Shown: positions 16,946 through 25,573 of the stretch, one piece after another
Layout of the letters: every line of letters starts with the position of its first letter
How positions within the stretch are numbered: position 1 is the first letter of the stretch
Assembly: GCA_024235015.1 (NCBI GenBank)
Contig: JACKNG010000001.1
Coordinates: 620,001-684,000 of the forward strand
Reading direction: 5' to 3'
Length of the DNA: 64,000 nucleotides
Origin: Gammaproteobacteria bacterium
GTDB lineage: Bacteria; Pseudomonadota; Gammaproteobacteria; Ga0077536
Notes under the pieces: generated by a model
What the model was told of the DNA's origin: nothing
The model's database searches: none
Seen by the model: only the letters and a program-made list of their open reading frames with translations
Translations under genes and position numbers: made by a program

Positions 16946-18022
16946 ATGAAACTGGGCATGTTGCATCTGTTCGAAAATCCCGTCGGCCATACCGAGCACG
17001 AAGTGGTGAAGAACCAGATCGAGCTCATGATCGAGGCCGAGCGCCTCGGTTACGACTCGGTATGGCCGGCCGAGCATCACTTCTCCGAATACGGGTACTG
17101 CGCGTCGCCGCAGGTCTCGCTGGCGGCCGTAGCGGCGCGCACCTCGCGCATTCGTCTCGGCACCGGCATCGTCATCCTGCCGTTCCATCACCCGGTGCGG
17201 GTGGCGGAGGATTTCGCCTTCATCGACCTGATGAGCGACGGCCGGGTCGATTTCGGCGTCGGCCGTGGTTACCAGCCGACCGAGTACAAGGGTTTCGGCC
17301 TCGACCAGACGAAGTCGCGCGAGATGTTCTTCGAGAGCCTGGACATCATCAAGAAGTGCTGGACCGAGGATCGCTTCAGCTACCAGGGCCAGTTCTGGCA
17401 GTTCGACGACATCTGCGTACGGCCCAAGCCGCTGCAGCAGCCGCACCCGCCGATCTACATGGCCTGCCTGTCGCCGGGCACGTTCGAGGTGGCCGGACGC
17501 CAGGGCTACGACGTCATGATGTCGACGGTGTTCGGCCTCACCCCCGAAGCGGCGCGCCAGGGACTGGCCGACTACAAGCGCGGCCGTGCCGAGGCCGGCC
17601 TCGATCCGGACGGCGGCAAGATCGCCTGCCTGGTCATGGTCTACCCGGGCAAGACCCGCGAGGCGGCGCGCAAGACCTTCGGCCCGCGCGTCGACTGGTA
17701 CTACCACACCATCGCCAAGTACGTCGCGCCGCCCAAGGGGCAGCAGGACGTGGCCGGCTACGAGGGTTACGGCGAGGCACGCGACCTCGCCGCCTCGCTC
17801 AAGTTCGAGGACATCGTCGACGGCACCTCGGTGATCTGCGGCGAGCCCGAGTACTGCACCGAGAAGCTGCTCACCATGGCCCGGGATTTCGGCTTCGACG
17901 AACTGCTGTGCTGGACGCGCATCGGCGGTCTCGAGAACGCCAAGGTGCTCTCGGCGATGGAGCTGCTCGGCACCGACATCATCCCGGCGGTGCGCAAGGC
18001 CAGCCTGTCGGCGGCGGCCTGA
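16946..18022 (+). CDS. LLM class flavin-dependent oxidoreductase (bacterial luciferase-like)
   Basis: A 358-residue TIM-barrel flavin monooxygenase of the luciferase superfamily. Typical blocks are RLGYDSVWPAEHHFSEYG, RIRLGTGIVILPFHHPVRVAEDFAF, the GRVDFGVGRGYQPTEY loop, and SPGTFEVAGRQGYDVM. The C-terminus reads GFDELLCWTRIGGLENAKVLSAMELL. This subgroup oxidises small organic substrates with reduced FMN and O2; the substrate is unknown. The ATG at 16946 has GGGAGG seven to eight bases upstream. It diverges from the transglutaminase-like gene and has an FNR box upstream. It ends before an AT-rich hairpin shared with the convergent DsbA-family gene. Confidence 0.9.
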   Translation: MKLGMLHLFENPVGHTEHEVVKNQIELMIEAERLGYDSVWPAEHHFSEYGYCASPQVSLAAVAARTSRIRLGTGIVILPFHHPVRVAEDFAFIDLMSDGRVDFGVGRGYQPTEYKGFGLDQTKSREMFFESLDIIKKCWTEDRFSYQGQFWQFDDICVRPKPLQQPHPPIYMACLSPGTFEVAGRQGYDVMMSTVFGLTPEAARQGLADYKRGRAEAGLDPDGGKIACLVMVYPGKTREAARKTFGPRVDWYYHTIAKYVAPPKGQQDVAGYEGYGEARDLAASLKFEDIVDGTSVICGEPEYCTEKLLTMARDFGFDELLCWTRIGGLENAKVLSAMELLGTDIIPAVRKASLSAAA

Positions 18023-18087
18023 ACGTGCGGCGCGACGGCGCCCGGCCGTGTGCCAGGGCGTCGTCCGGCTCGAAAGCAGTCGAAATT

Positions 18088-18128
18088 TTTTCTCTATCTA
18101 TTTAATTATTAAAATAAAATAGAGAAAA
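18088..18128. terminator. AT-rich bidirectional hairpin between convergent genes
   Basis: TTTTCTCTAT (18088-18097) pairs perfectly with ATAGAGAAAA (18119-18128). The stem lies between the LLM gene stop (18022) and the convergent isomerase stop (18142). Its base composition contrasts with the high-GC surroundings, and T-runs flank it on both strands, as expected for a two-way terminator. Confidence 0.5.
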
Positions 18129-18141
18129 TCTAGAAACCCTC

Positions 18142-18780
18142 TCAGGTCTCCTCGGGCGGCACAGGTCGCCCGAGCAGTTCGTACACCCGGGGCAGGCGTT
18201 CCAGCCCCCAGAAGAGTTCCTCGCCGACCCGCCAGGACGGCACCCCGAACACGCCGACGGCCTCCGCCTGCGCCTGGATGGCGTCGTGGCGTGCCCGTCC
18301 GGGCCCTTCCAGGTAGGCCTCGAAACCGGCGTCGGCGTAACCGAGTTCGCGCATCAGGGCGGTCAGCACGGCAGCGTCCTCGATGTCCAGCTCGCGACGC
18401 CAGAAGCGTTCGAACACGGCGTCGTGGAAGCGCCGCCACTCACCCTGTTCACTCACCCACAGGAAGGCGACGTGGGCGGGCACGGAGTCGAAGATCTTGC
18501 GCGGGCCACGGATGGTCAAGCCGCGCCGGTTGGCCTCGCGGCGGCAGTCCATGTAGGCGTAACGCACCCGCCGCCACTGGTGATCGTTGCGCGTGCCGAC
18601 GGTGTCGCTGCCGTCGGCGGCGAGTTCGGCGGCGCCGAGGTACTTCGGGATCTGCAGGGTATAGGGCCGCCATTCGAGCGTGACCCCGGGCTCCGCGCCC
18701 AGCCGCCAGCTGGCGGCCTGGGCGAGGTAGGCATAGGGGCTCTTGTAGTCGAAGTAGTGCTCGACGACGGTCGCCGTCAT
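18142..18780 (-). CDS. DsbA family protein, 2-hydroxychromene-2-carboxylate isomerase type
   Basis: A 212-residue thioredoxin-fold protein of the NahD/kappa-GST subgroup. The active site reads FDYKSPYAYLA, where serine replaces the first cysteine of CxxC, as in 2-hydroxychromene-2-carboxylate isomerases that use glutathione. The C-terminal GVFGVPSWRVGEELFWGLERL carries the cis-proline and the family's FWG motif. It has no signal peptide. The start ATG (18780) overlaps the stop of the upstream deacetylase by 4 bases, so it is translated from the same mRNA. Naphthalene degradation genes are absent, so the physiological substrate is open. Confidence 0.85.
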   Translation of the reverse strand: MTATVVEHYFDYKSPYAYLAQAASWRLGAEPGVTLEWRPYTLQIPKYLGAAELAADGSDTVGTRNDHQWRRVRYAYMDCRREANRRGLTIRGPRKIFDSVPAHVAFLWVSEQGEWRRFHDAVFERFWRRELDIEDAAVLTALMRELGYADAGFEAYLEGPGRARHDAIQAQAEAVGVFGVPSWRVGEELFWGLERLPRVYELLGRPVPPEET

Positions 18781-19775
18781 GGTGCGGCCTGCGCCTGGAC
18801 GTAGCGCGCGATCTCCTCGTGGGTGGCGAACCACACGCCGGGCTTGGACTTCATGTAGGCGATGAGGCGGTCGAGCATGGCCGCACGGTAGCGGTGGCCG
18901 ATCACCTGCGGGTGGGTGGTGAGGATGTACATGGTGCCTTCCTCGTAGGCGACGTCGAATTCGTCCTTCCAGATCGAGTAGACGTCCTCGGCGTTGCGCG
19001 CCGCGACGTGCTTGGCCGGCCAGGAGATCTGGAACAGCGGCCAGTCGTCGAGGATCCACTCGACCGGCAGCTCGACGAGCCCGGTGTCCTTGCCGTTCAC
19101 CTTGAGCTCGTAGGGACGATCGTCGGCCATCATCGAGCTCTCGTAGAGGAAGCCCATCTCCTTGACGATGGACACGGTGGACTCGGTCAGGTCCCAGGCC
19201 GCCGAGCGGAATCCGACCGGTTTGCGCCCGATGTGCTTCTCGAAGATGGCCATGGCGCGGGCGTAGACCTGGCGCTCCTCGACCGAGGTCAGGCGCATGG
19301 GATTCTCGTGCACGTAGGAATGGAAACCGATTTCGACCCGCGGATGGTCGCGCAGCAGGCGCGTGGCCTCGGGGTGCAGTTCCATGGTCATGGCCGGGAC
19401 GAAGAAAGTCGCCGGGATGGCGTGCTTGTCGAGCAGTTTCAGGATGCGCGGGATGCCGACCCGCGCGCCGTACTCACCGCGCGACATGTAGGACGGGCTC
19501 GACTGCTCCTGGAAGCCGATCCAGACCGGCTCGGTGTCGAAATCGAAGGAGATGCTGACCGCGACCCGGGCGCCGTCCGGCCAGACTTTCGGCGTGAGGT
19601 CGCGCCCGGCGCGGACTTCGTCGACCTTGTCGACGATCTGCTCGGGCGCCCAGGTCCAGATGGCCTGGTCATGCGGCGTGCCCTCGTCCTCGTGTGCCGC
19701 CAGCGGCGCGGCGAACAGGGCCCCGGCCAGGATCGCGGCAGACACGCCGCCTCGTGCTACGTGCTCGGTACGCAT
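18777..19775 (-). CDS. Secreted polysaccharide deacetylase (NodB/CE4) family protein
   Basis: A 332-residue protein with an N-terminal signal peptide (MRTEHVARGGVSAAILAGAL, cleavage near AAPLAA). It has the NodB homology domain: motif 1 ISFDFDTEPVW with metal-binding Asp, motif 2 GFHSYVHENP with the HxxxH metal ligands, and motif 3 VGFRSAAWDL. The form resembles the PuuE-like branch that also acts on amides and imides, so N-deacetylation is likely but the substrate is uncertain. The ATG at 19775 has GGGGAGGAG about 7 bases upstream. It overlaps the HCCA-isomerase-like gene by 4 bases and is divergent from the second LLM oxidoreductase. Confidence 0.88.
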   Translation of the reverse strand: MRTEHVARGGVSAAILAGALFAAPLAAHEDEGTPHDQAIWTWAPEQIVDKVDEVRAGRDLTPKVWPDGARVAVSISFDFDTEPVWIGFQEQSSPSYMSRGEYGARVGIPRILKLLDKHAIPATFFVPAMTMELHPEATRLLRDHPRVEIGFHSYVHENPMRLTSVEERQVYARAMAIFEKHIGRKPVGFRSAAWDLTESTVSIVKEMGFLYESSMMADDRPYELKVNGKDTGLVELPVEWILDDWPLFQISWPAKHVAARNAEDVYSIWKDEFDVAYEEGTMYILTTHPQVIGHRYRAAMLDRLIAYMKSKPGVWFATHEEIARYVQAQAAP

Positions 19776-19867
19776 CGACAACTCCTCCCCCGTGCGATGA
19801 ACCTTGCGGTATGTTGCCACAGTCGGCGGTGACACCAGAGCGCCGCTGCACTGCCCCGGAGATCCGC

Positions 19868-20896
19868 ATGCGCATCCTCAACACCATCGCCCAGCACGAC
19901 CTCAACGCCAGCCGCGCCGACGCCGTCGCCGCCGAGACCGCCGGCTACGACGGCATCACCACCCTGGAGAACCGCCACGATCCCTTCCTGCCCCTGGCGG
20001 TGGCCGCCACCGCCACCCGGCGCATCGAACTCGTCACCGGCGTCGCCATCGCCTTCCTGCGCTCGCCGATGTCCCTCGCCAACATCGGCTGGGACCTGCA
20101 GCGCAGCTCGGGCGGGCGCTTCACCCTCGGCCTCGGCCCGCAGATCAGGGCGCACAACGAGAAACGCTTCAGCGTACCGTGGAGCGCGCCGGTGCCGCGG
20201 CTGCGCGAGTACGTGCAATCCCTGCGCGCCATCTGGCAGGCCTGGCAGGGCGGTGGCGAGCTGCGCTACGAGGGCGAGCACTACCGCTTCACCCTGATGC
20301 CGCCCAACTTCCGCCCCGAGCCGATGGACCTGCCGCCGCCGCGCATCCTGCTCGCCGCGGTCGGCCCGGCGATGCTCAAACTCGCCGGCGAGGTCGCCGA
20401 CGGCGTCATCCTGCATCCCTTCTGTACCCGCCCCTACATCGAGCAGACCGTGCTGCCGGCGCTCGCCGCCGGCTTCGCGCGCAGCGGGCGCAACCGCGAG
20501 GATTTCGAGATCGTCGGCGGCGGCTTCGTCGCCACCGGCGCCGACGACGATGAAGTTCGGCGCCACGCCGAGTGGGTGCGCCAGCGCATCGGCTTCTACG
20601 GTTCGACCCCGGCCTACTGGCCGGTGCTGGAATCCTGCGGCATGCGGGATCTCGGTGAGCGCCTCAACGTGATGACCAAGGAGGGTCGCTGGGATGCGCT
20701 CGCGGCCGAGGTGCCGGACGATCTGCTGCAGGCGTGTGCCGCGGTAGCGCAGCATGACGAGCTGGCGTCCGCGGTCGCGGCGCGCTTCGGCGGGCTCAGC
20801 GACAGCCTGCCGCTGAGCGCGAGTTCGGAGCAGCCGGCAGAGGTGCCGGAGCGCGTCATCGCAGCGTTGCGCCGGATTCCGAGCGGTGCCGGTTGA
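19868..20896 (+). CDS. LLM class (F420-dependent-like) flavin oxidoreductase
   Basis: A 342-residue luciferase-like TIM barrel. Blocks include AETAGYDGITTLENRHDPFLPLAVAA, RRIELVTGVAIAFLRSPMSLAN, a QRSSGGRFTLGLGPQIRAHNEKRF loop, and KLAGEVADGVILHPFC. The arrangement is that of the TIGR03617-type group, predicted from phylogenetic profiles to use F420, although most proteobacterial members probably use FMN. The ATG at 19868 gives the normal N-terminus; a frame extension upstream overlaps the deacetylase promoter and is rejected. It is divergent from the deacetylase/isomerase pair and followed by a terminator-like hairpin. Confidence 0.85.
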   Translation: MRILNTIAQHDLNASRADAVAAETAGYDGITTLENRHDPFLPLAVAATATRRIELVTGVAIAFLRSPMSLANIGWDLQRSSGGRFTLGLGPQIRAHNEKRFSVPWSAPVPRLREYVQSLRAIWQAWQGGGELRYEGEHYRFTLMPPNFRPEPMDLPPPRILLAAVGPAMLKLAGEVADGVILHPFCTRPYIEQTVLPALAAGFARSGRNREDFEIVGGGFVATGADDDEVRRHAEWVRQRIGFYGSTPAYWPVLESCGMRDLGERLNVMTKEGRWDALAAEVPDDLLQACAAVAQHDELASAVAARFGGLSDSLPLSASSEQPAEVPERVIAALRRIPSGAG

Positions 20897-21199
20897 TGGT
20901 GCCGGTGACCGGAGTACGCGAACAGGGGAATTGCACCTCCCGCGCCCTCTTTCGTATCGAGATGTTTTATAAGGCCATTTAACCCAGATCGAGGCCTTCA
21001 TTTTCGTTTTTTTTAAAATATTCTGACATTTTGCAGCGGCTCCAACCGCACCCCGCGAACCGGCCGTCGAGGGCCAGGGGCAGGGCCGGAATTAGTTCGA
21101 ATCGCTTCACGAAACCGCCCCGACGTCCGGCGCCGGCTGGTGGTCGGGAAATAAAGAATCCGAGAATCGCCGCAGCGCTCTCGCGCGGCGAGCCAAGGG
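20897..21199. other. 303-bp intergenic region
   Basis: It holds the terminator-like hairpin at 20971-21013 and an AT-rich stretch. No coding signal was seen between the LLM gene and the convergent HbpS-like gene. Confidence 0.6.
20971..21013 (+). terminator. Intrinsic terminator candidate after the LLM oxidoreductase
   Basis: AAGGCC (20971-20976) pairs with GGCCTT (20993-20998) across a 16-base loop and is followed by a T-rich run to 21013. The stem is short, but the U-tract is long. Confidence 0.5.
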
Positions 21200-21703
21200 T
21201 CAGAAGAGCAAGGCGTCGGCGACCGCTTCGAGCCCGGCCCGCGCGCAGTCGTGATCGGCCTGGGGCGTTGGCGCGCCGGACACGCCGACCGCGCCGATGA
21301 CGACGCCCTGGTACTCGATCGGCACACCACCGCCGACCATCATCATGTCGTCGACCTGGTGGAGGACACCGAGTTCGGGGCGATCGACCATGGCCCGGCC
21401 GAGATCGAGCGTGGGCTGGCGGAAGCCGGCCGCGGTGCGCGCCTTGGCCAGGGCGATATCCCAGGTGAAGTTGCCGGCGAGCTGGTCGCGCAGCGCGACC
21501 TGGGGCAGGCCGGCGCGATCGACCACCGCCACCGTGACCTGGTAGTCGCGGGCGCGGCAGGCATCCTGGGTGGCGTGGGCGAGACGGTAGGCCACGGCCG
21601 GGGTCAGGGAGCGGGTGACGAAGGTGGGTGGATCATCGTCGGCCGTCACCTCACCGCCGCCGAGCAGTCCGATCATCATCAAGGCCAGGATGGCACGCTG
21701 CAT
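21200..21703 (-). CDS. Secreted heme-binding/GlcG (HbpS-like) family protein
   Basis: A 167-residue protein of the PF03928 (GlcG/HbpS) family with a signal peptide (MQRAILALMMIGLLGGGEVTA). The core shows the family pattern: TVAVVDRAGLPQVALRD, ALAKARTAAGFRQPT, and the C-terminal GGGVPIEYQGVVIGAVGVSGA. Family members bind heme or cobalamin-type ligands or are of unknown function. It begins 12 bases after the soxB stop on the same strand, so it is the last gene of the sox operon. Related genes are found next to sox genes in several sulfur oxidisers, but the role there is unknown. Confidence 0.85.
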   Translation of the reverse strand: MQRAILALMMIGLLGGGEVTADDDPPTFVTRSLTPAVAYRLAHATQDACRARDYQVTVAVVDRAGLPQVALRDQLAGNFTWDIALAKARTAAGFRQPTLDLGRAMVDRPELGVLHQVDDMMMVGGGVPIEYQGVVIGAVGVSGAPTPQADHDCARAGLEAVADALLF

Positions 21704-21715
21704 GGCTCCCCCTCT

Positions 21716-23398
21716 TCAGACCAGTTTCACCGCCTCGTTGGGCGTAACGGTAACCTCGTCGCGTTCGGCCAGGTAGTCACGCACGAGATCGTAGACCGGT
21801 GGTCCCTCGACCCCCGGGTTGACCGAGGCCCAGCCGGTGACGACGTAGTTGCGGCCGGCATCCAGCGGTTCGCCATCGGACAGGCGGCGCAGGTTCTCGA
21901 TGCGCCGGCCGCGCGCGGCGGCAACGCGCAGGTCGAAGCCGATCCCGCCGACGCGTACCATGTCGCCGCCTTGCTGGTAGTAGGGGTCGGGATTGAACAG
22001 GTTGTCGGCGACGTCCTCGAGAATGGCCTTCAACTGCGCCCCGCTCATCTCGCTGCGATAGGCCTCGGGATAGGTGATGGCGGTCTGGTTGTAGACGTCC
22101 TCGGCGGTGATGGCCTCGCCCGGCAGCACGCTCGCCCCCCAGCGGAAGCCGGGTGAGAGGGCGATCTCGGCATCGCGCCGTTCCATCAGCGACTGGCAGA
22201 TGAGGTCGTCGAAGGTACCGTTGAGATTGCCGCGGCGATAGAGAAGCGATGCGCTGCGCGCGAGCTCGCGGCCGAGCTGTTCGAGGTGCGGCGCGCGGAT
22301 GGCTGCGACCACCGCGGCCATCTCGGCATCCGGCGCGATGGCATCGGCGAACACCGGGATGAGGCGGTAGCGATAGTCCTTGACGCCGTCCGCACCGACA
22401 TCGAGATCCACGCGCGACAGGAACTTGCCGTGCGAGCCCGACGCGACCAGCAGGGTCTTGCCGACCTCGACCACCGCCGGTAACGCATCGTGGGTGTGGC
22501 CGGTGAGGATGACGTCGATGCCGGGCACGCGTGCGGCCATCTTGCGGTCGACGTCGAAACCGTTGTGGCTGAGGACGACGACGAGGCCGGCGCCTTCCGC
22601 GCGGGCCGCTTCGACCGCCGCCGCCATGGCCTCCTCGCGCACGCCGAACGACCAGGTGGGTATCTTGTAACGCGGGTTGGCGATCGGCGTGTACGGGAAG
22701 GCCTGGCCGATGACCGCCACCTTGACCCCGCCGCGCTCGAAGTAGGCGGTCGATTCGAACACCGGTTCGTCCCACTCGGTGTCGAAGACGTTGGCGGCGA
22801 GCAGTGGGAAATCGAGTTCCTCGATCAGCTCGTTGACGCGCTCGTCACCGTAGGTGAATTCCCAGTGCGCGGTCATGGCATCGACGCCGAGGGCGTTCAT
22901 CGCCCGCACCATGTCCGCGCCGCGTGTTTCGAGGGCGGTGTAGGAACCCTGCCAGGTATCACCGCCGTCGAGCAGCAGGGTGTTGCCCGGGCGTTCGCCG
23001 CGAATCGCACGAACCAGGGTGGCGATGCGATCGAGGCCGCCGACGCGGCCGTAACTCCGTGCCAGCGCGGTGAAATCGGTGCTCGCCGTGGCATAGGCCA
23101 GGGCGCTGCCCGGCTCGATGCCGTAATGCTCGAGAAAGGCGCGCCCGGTGATGTGGGGCGGCAGGCCGGCGACTTCGCCAACGCCGACGTTGATCGAGGG
23201 CTCGCGGAACCACACCGGCACGAGTTGGGCATGCAGATCGGTGAGGTGCAGCAGGGTCACCTGGCCCAGCGGTTCGAAAGCGAGCAGGTCGGCCTGGTTC
23301 AGACCCTGTTGGGCGAAGCTACGCAGCGGGTTGGCGAACAGCGGACCACCCGCGCCGAGCGCCAGTGCGAGCTGCAGGAAATGGCGCCGTTCGAGCAT
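21716..23398 (-). CDS. soxB: Thiosulfohydrolase SoxB
   Basis: SoxB is the periplasmic dimanganese enzyme that hydrolyses the sulfate group from the SoxY-bound thiosulfonate. The 560-residue protein starts MLERRHFLQLALALG, a Tat-like twin-arginine signal. It shows the 5'-nucleotidase/SoxB metal sites: LLHLTDLHAQLVPVWFRE, LLLDGGDTWQGS, MTAHWEFTYGDER, VLSHNGFDVD and ILTGHTHDALP. GRVGGLDRIATLVR is also typical. I chose the ATG at 23398 for the twin arginine; it overlaps the soxA stop by one base. No soxCD follows, so the truncated Sox pathway would leave sulfane sulfur on SoxY for other routes. Confidence 0.95.
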   Translation of the reverse strand: MLERRHFLQLALALGAGGPLFANPLRSFAQQGLNQADLLAFEPLGQVTLLHLTDLHAQLVPVWFREPSINVGVGEVAGLPPHITGRAFLEHYGIEPGSALAYATASTDFTALARSYGRVGGLDRIATLVRAIRGERPGNTLLLDGGDTWQGSYTALETRGADMVRAMNALGVDAMTAHWEFTYGDERVNELIEELDFPLLAANVFDTEWDEPVFESTAYFERGGVKVAVIGQAFPYTPIANPRYKIPTWSFGVREEAMAAAVEAARAEGAGLVVVLSHNGFDVDRKMAARVPGIDVILTGHTHDALPAVVEVGKTLLVASGSHGKFLSRVDLDVGADGVKDYRYRLIPVFADAIAPDAEMAAVVAAIRAPHLEQLGRELARSASLLYRRGNLNGTFDDLICQSLMERRDAEIALSPGFRWGASVLPGEAITAEDVYNQTAITYPEAYRSEMSGAQLKAILEDVADNLFNPDPYYQQGGDMVRVGGIGFDLRVAAARGRRIENLRRLSDGEPLDAGRNYVVTGWASVNPGVEGPPVYDLVRDYLAERDEVTVTPNEAVKLV

Positions 23399-24204
23399 CA
23401 GTTGCGCACCGCCGGCGTCTCCACCGGCAGGCCACGCGCGCGCCAGGCGAGGTAGAGCTCGAGGTTGACGTACTCGTCCGAGCCCGGCGCGTAGGTCTCG
23501 GCGCGCACGTCTTCGTTGCAGCCGCGGATGCGTCGATGCAAGGAGCCGATGGTCTGCCACTTGAGGCGATAAGTCGGGAAGCCGTTGGACATGCCCTGCG
23601 ACAGGCGCTGCGCACGCAGCATGTTACCGGCGTTCATCTCGTGGCAATGCACGCAGGCGAGATCGAGCTGGCCGCGGCGCTTCTCGTAGAAGGCCTTGCC
23701 GGTCTCGAAGAACGGCGCCGCCGGACCGTCGATGACCGGGCTGACCGGCATGCCTTGCGACTGGTGGCGCACGTAGGTCGTCATGGCGAGCAGCGGCTCG
23801 GACTCCCACGTCCAGGGTTCCGCCCCCATGCGTTCGGTGCGGCACTGGTTGATGCGTTGTTCGAGGTTGATGAGCTTCTCGCGCTCTGGTGCGAACACGG
23901 GGTAACGCGCGCCGACCCCGCGCATGGATTCGGGCGCGTCGCCGTGACAATCGCTGCACGCCTGGCCGACGCTGCCGTCGGCCTCGTCCCACAGCTCCGC
24001 GCCCTTCTCGACCCAGATGTAGCCCGAGTTCTCGAACTCGTCGTCCTGCATGGCGCGGGTCTCGGACGCCGCGTAGGTGTAGCCGCTGCGGCGGCCATCC
24101 TCCAGCGCGTACGGGCCCCAGTCCTCAGCTGCGTCCGCGGCGACGGCAGCCGGCAGCCGGAGGACGGCGACGACGGCGCTCACCGCGAACAGCGCGGTGC
24201 GCAT
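23398..24204 (-). CDS. soxA: Sulfur-oxidation c-type cytochrome SoxA (diheme type)
   Basis: SoxA with SoxX forms the L-cysteine S-thiosulfotransferase, which couples thiosulfate to the SoxY cysteine in the periplasm. The 268-residue product has a signal peptide (cleaved near AAVAADA) and two heme c motifs, CSDCH (C83, C86, H87) and CVHCH (C184, C187, H188). The catalytic cysteine ligand is in IRGCNEDVRAE (C229). The second heme motif marks it as the diheme type; many SoxA proteins keep only one. It overlaps soxZ upstream by one base and soxB downstream by one base. Confidence 0.95.
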   Translation of the reverse strand: MRTALFAVSAVVAVLRLPAAVAADAAEDWGPYALEDGRRSGYTYAASETRAMQDDEFENSGYIWVEKGAELWDEADGSVGQACSDCHGDAPESMRGVGARYPVFAPEREKLINLEQRINQCRTERMGAEPWTWESEPLLAMTTYVRHQSQGMPVSPVIDGPAAPFFETGKAFYEKRRGQLDLACVHCHEMNAGNMLRAQRLSQGMSNGFPTYRLKWQTIGSLHRRIRGCNEDVRAETYAPGSDEYVNLELYLAWRARGLPVETPAVRN

Positions 24205-24527
24205 CAGCTGACCTCGATCGTCTTCTTGGCCGTCGCGCTGTCACCGCTGTCGTCGACCCAGGTGAATTCGAGTTCGCCGCTCTTGTCGGCGACGACCCAG
24301 AACGCGAGGTAGGGATTGGCCGACACCGCGGGGTAGAACCTGGCGCTGAACACCACTTCGCCGTCGAGCTTGGCGGTGAAGGTGTTGATGATCATGCGCG
24401 GGATCTTCTGCCCCGTGGCCTCGTCCGTGCGCTGCCCGGATTCCATCTTGTGCGAAATGAGGGCCTTGACCTCGAACGGCTCACCGGCCTTGACCTTCTT
24501 GGGTACCTTGACGCGTGGCTTGTCCAT
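24204..24527 (-). CDS. soxZ: Sulfur carrier subunit SoxZ
   Basis: SoxZ is the immunoglobulin-like partner that forms the SoxYZ carrier on which all Sox intermediates are bound. The 107-residue protein reads KVKAGEPFEVKALISHKMESGQRTD in its N-terminal half, then IINTFTAKLDGEVVF and FWVVADKSGELEFTWVDDSGDS, which are near-invariant family features. It has no signal peptide of its own, as usual; it is exported with Tat-targeted SoxY. It lies 17 bases after soxY and overlaps soxA by one base. Confidence 0.95.
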   Translation of the reverse strand: MDKPRVKVPKKVKAGEPFEVKALISHKMESGQRTDEATGQKIPRMIINTFTAKLDGEVVFSARFYPAVSANPYLAFWVVADKSGELEFTWVDDSGDSATAKKTIEVS

Positions 24528-24544
24528 GATGACTCGTCCTCTGC

Positions 24545-25024
24545 TCAGCCGCCGCAGCCGCCGATGGTGACCTTGACCTCGTTAGCCGTACGCCAGACGC
24601 TGCCGTCGGACAGCTCGGCGATGGCGATGACGTCCTGGGTCTTGGCCAGGCGGATGCGGGTCGCGGCCCGCGCGAATCCGCTCCGGGGCGTGAATTCGAA
24701 CGTGACCACCTCGGGCACCGGGTTTTCCGGCGCGAACACGTGGATGCTCTTGACGTAACGCTCGGCGCTGAAACGGCCGCCGGCCTCGACCGAGATCGGC
24801 ACGGTGTTGCCGTTCTCGGCAATCGCCGGGGTCGTCAGCTTGAGTTCGCCGGCGCTGGTATCGCGCCCGGCGACCAAGGTCTCGATCGCCGCCATCGCCT
24901 TGTCGTCGGCCAGCGCAATGCCCGGCAGCAGCAGGCCACAGGCGATCGCCGCCTGGCGCAACCACTCGCGGCGATTGCAGCCGTTGGGGCGCTCGAGGGA
25001 TTGCCGGGATGTCGAATCGTGCAT
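24545..25024 (-). CDS. soxY: Sulfur carrier protein SoxY
   Basis: SoxY carries sulfur intermediates on the cysteine of its flexible C-terminal arm. The 159-residue product ends GGCGG (C157), the canonical arm. The N-terminus contains CNRREWLRQAAIACGLLLPGIALA, a twin-arginine signal read here over more than one segment (RR at about residues 18-19). The central Ig-like domain includes AETLVAGR-like and FAPENPVPEVVTFEF stretches. It is followed 17 bases later by soxZ, and preceded 44 bases earlier by soxX. Confidence 0.95.
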   Translation of the reverse strand: MHDSTSRQSLERPNGCNRREWLRQAAIACGLLLPGIALADDKAMAAIETLVAGRDTSAGELKLTTPAIAENGNTVPISVEAGGRFSAERYVKSIHVFAPENPVPEVVTFEFTPRSGFARAATRIRLAKTQDVIAIAELSDGSVWRTANEVKVTIGGCGG

Positions 25025-25068
25025 ACCTGGAACCTCCGGTTGGGGAACGCGCGCGGGTGTCAGGGGGC

Positions 25069-25509
25069 TTACCGCAGGGTGAGCAGGTAGGCGAGCACGT
25101 CTTCCACCTGCTGAGCGCTGAGGATCGGTTTGCCGACGTATTCCGGCGCCACGCGGTACAGCCCGGTGGTGCGGAAATAAGCGGGCATCATGGTGTAGGG
25201 ATTGATCTGCTTGGGGTCGACCAGGCGCAGCCGCAGCTGCCCGGCATCGAGGCGGCGCGCGACGCCGACCAGGGTCGGGCCGGTCGTTCCCGGGAATTCG
25301 TAGTCGCCGGGCAGCACGTGGCAGGTGAGGCAGTTGCCGAGCGCGCGGGTGGTCGCGATTTCCTCGCCGCGCACGGCGTCGCCCGGCGTCGCTGTCAGGG
25401 GGGCGGCAATACGGTAGTCCTCGACGACGTAGGCGACCGGCGCGGCCGTGGCCGCCGCGGCCAGCAGGCCACAGACCAGTCCCATCGTTACCCGGCGCAA
25501 GCTCGCCAC
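25069..25509 (-). CDS. soxX: Sulfur-oxidation c-type cytochrome SoxX
   Basis: SoxX is the small monoheme subunit of SoxAX and accepts electrons from thiosulfate conjugation. The 146-residue protein has a signal peptide (about residues 1-23), the heme c motif CLTCH (C60, C63, H64) and the distal methionine in NPYTMMPAY (M107 or M108). It is the first gene of the sox operon. Its upstream region is AT-rich and holds a 24-bp dyad (25574-25597), the likely operator/promoter of the whole soxXYZAB-hbpS unit. Confidence 0.95.
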   Translation of the reverse strand: MASLRRVTMGLVCGLLAAAATAAPVAYVVEDYRIAAPLTATPGDAVRGEEIATTRALGNCLTCHVLPGDYEFPGTTGPTLVGVARRLDAGQLRLRLVDPKQINPYTMMPAYFRTTGLYRVAPEYVGKPILSAQQVEDVLAYLLTLR

Positions 25510-25573
25510 GTGCGTCTCTCCCCTTCCCGGTTGCCCGCCACGCGGCGCATCCCGGTGAACAAGTTAGCGGTTG

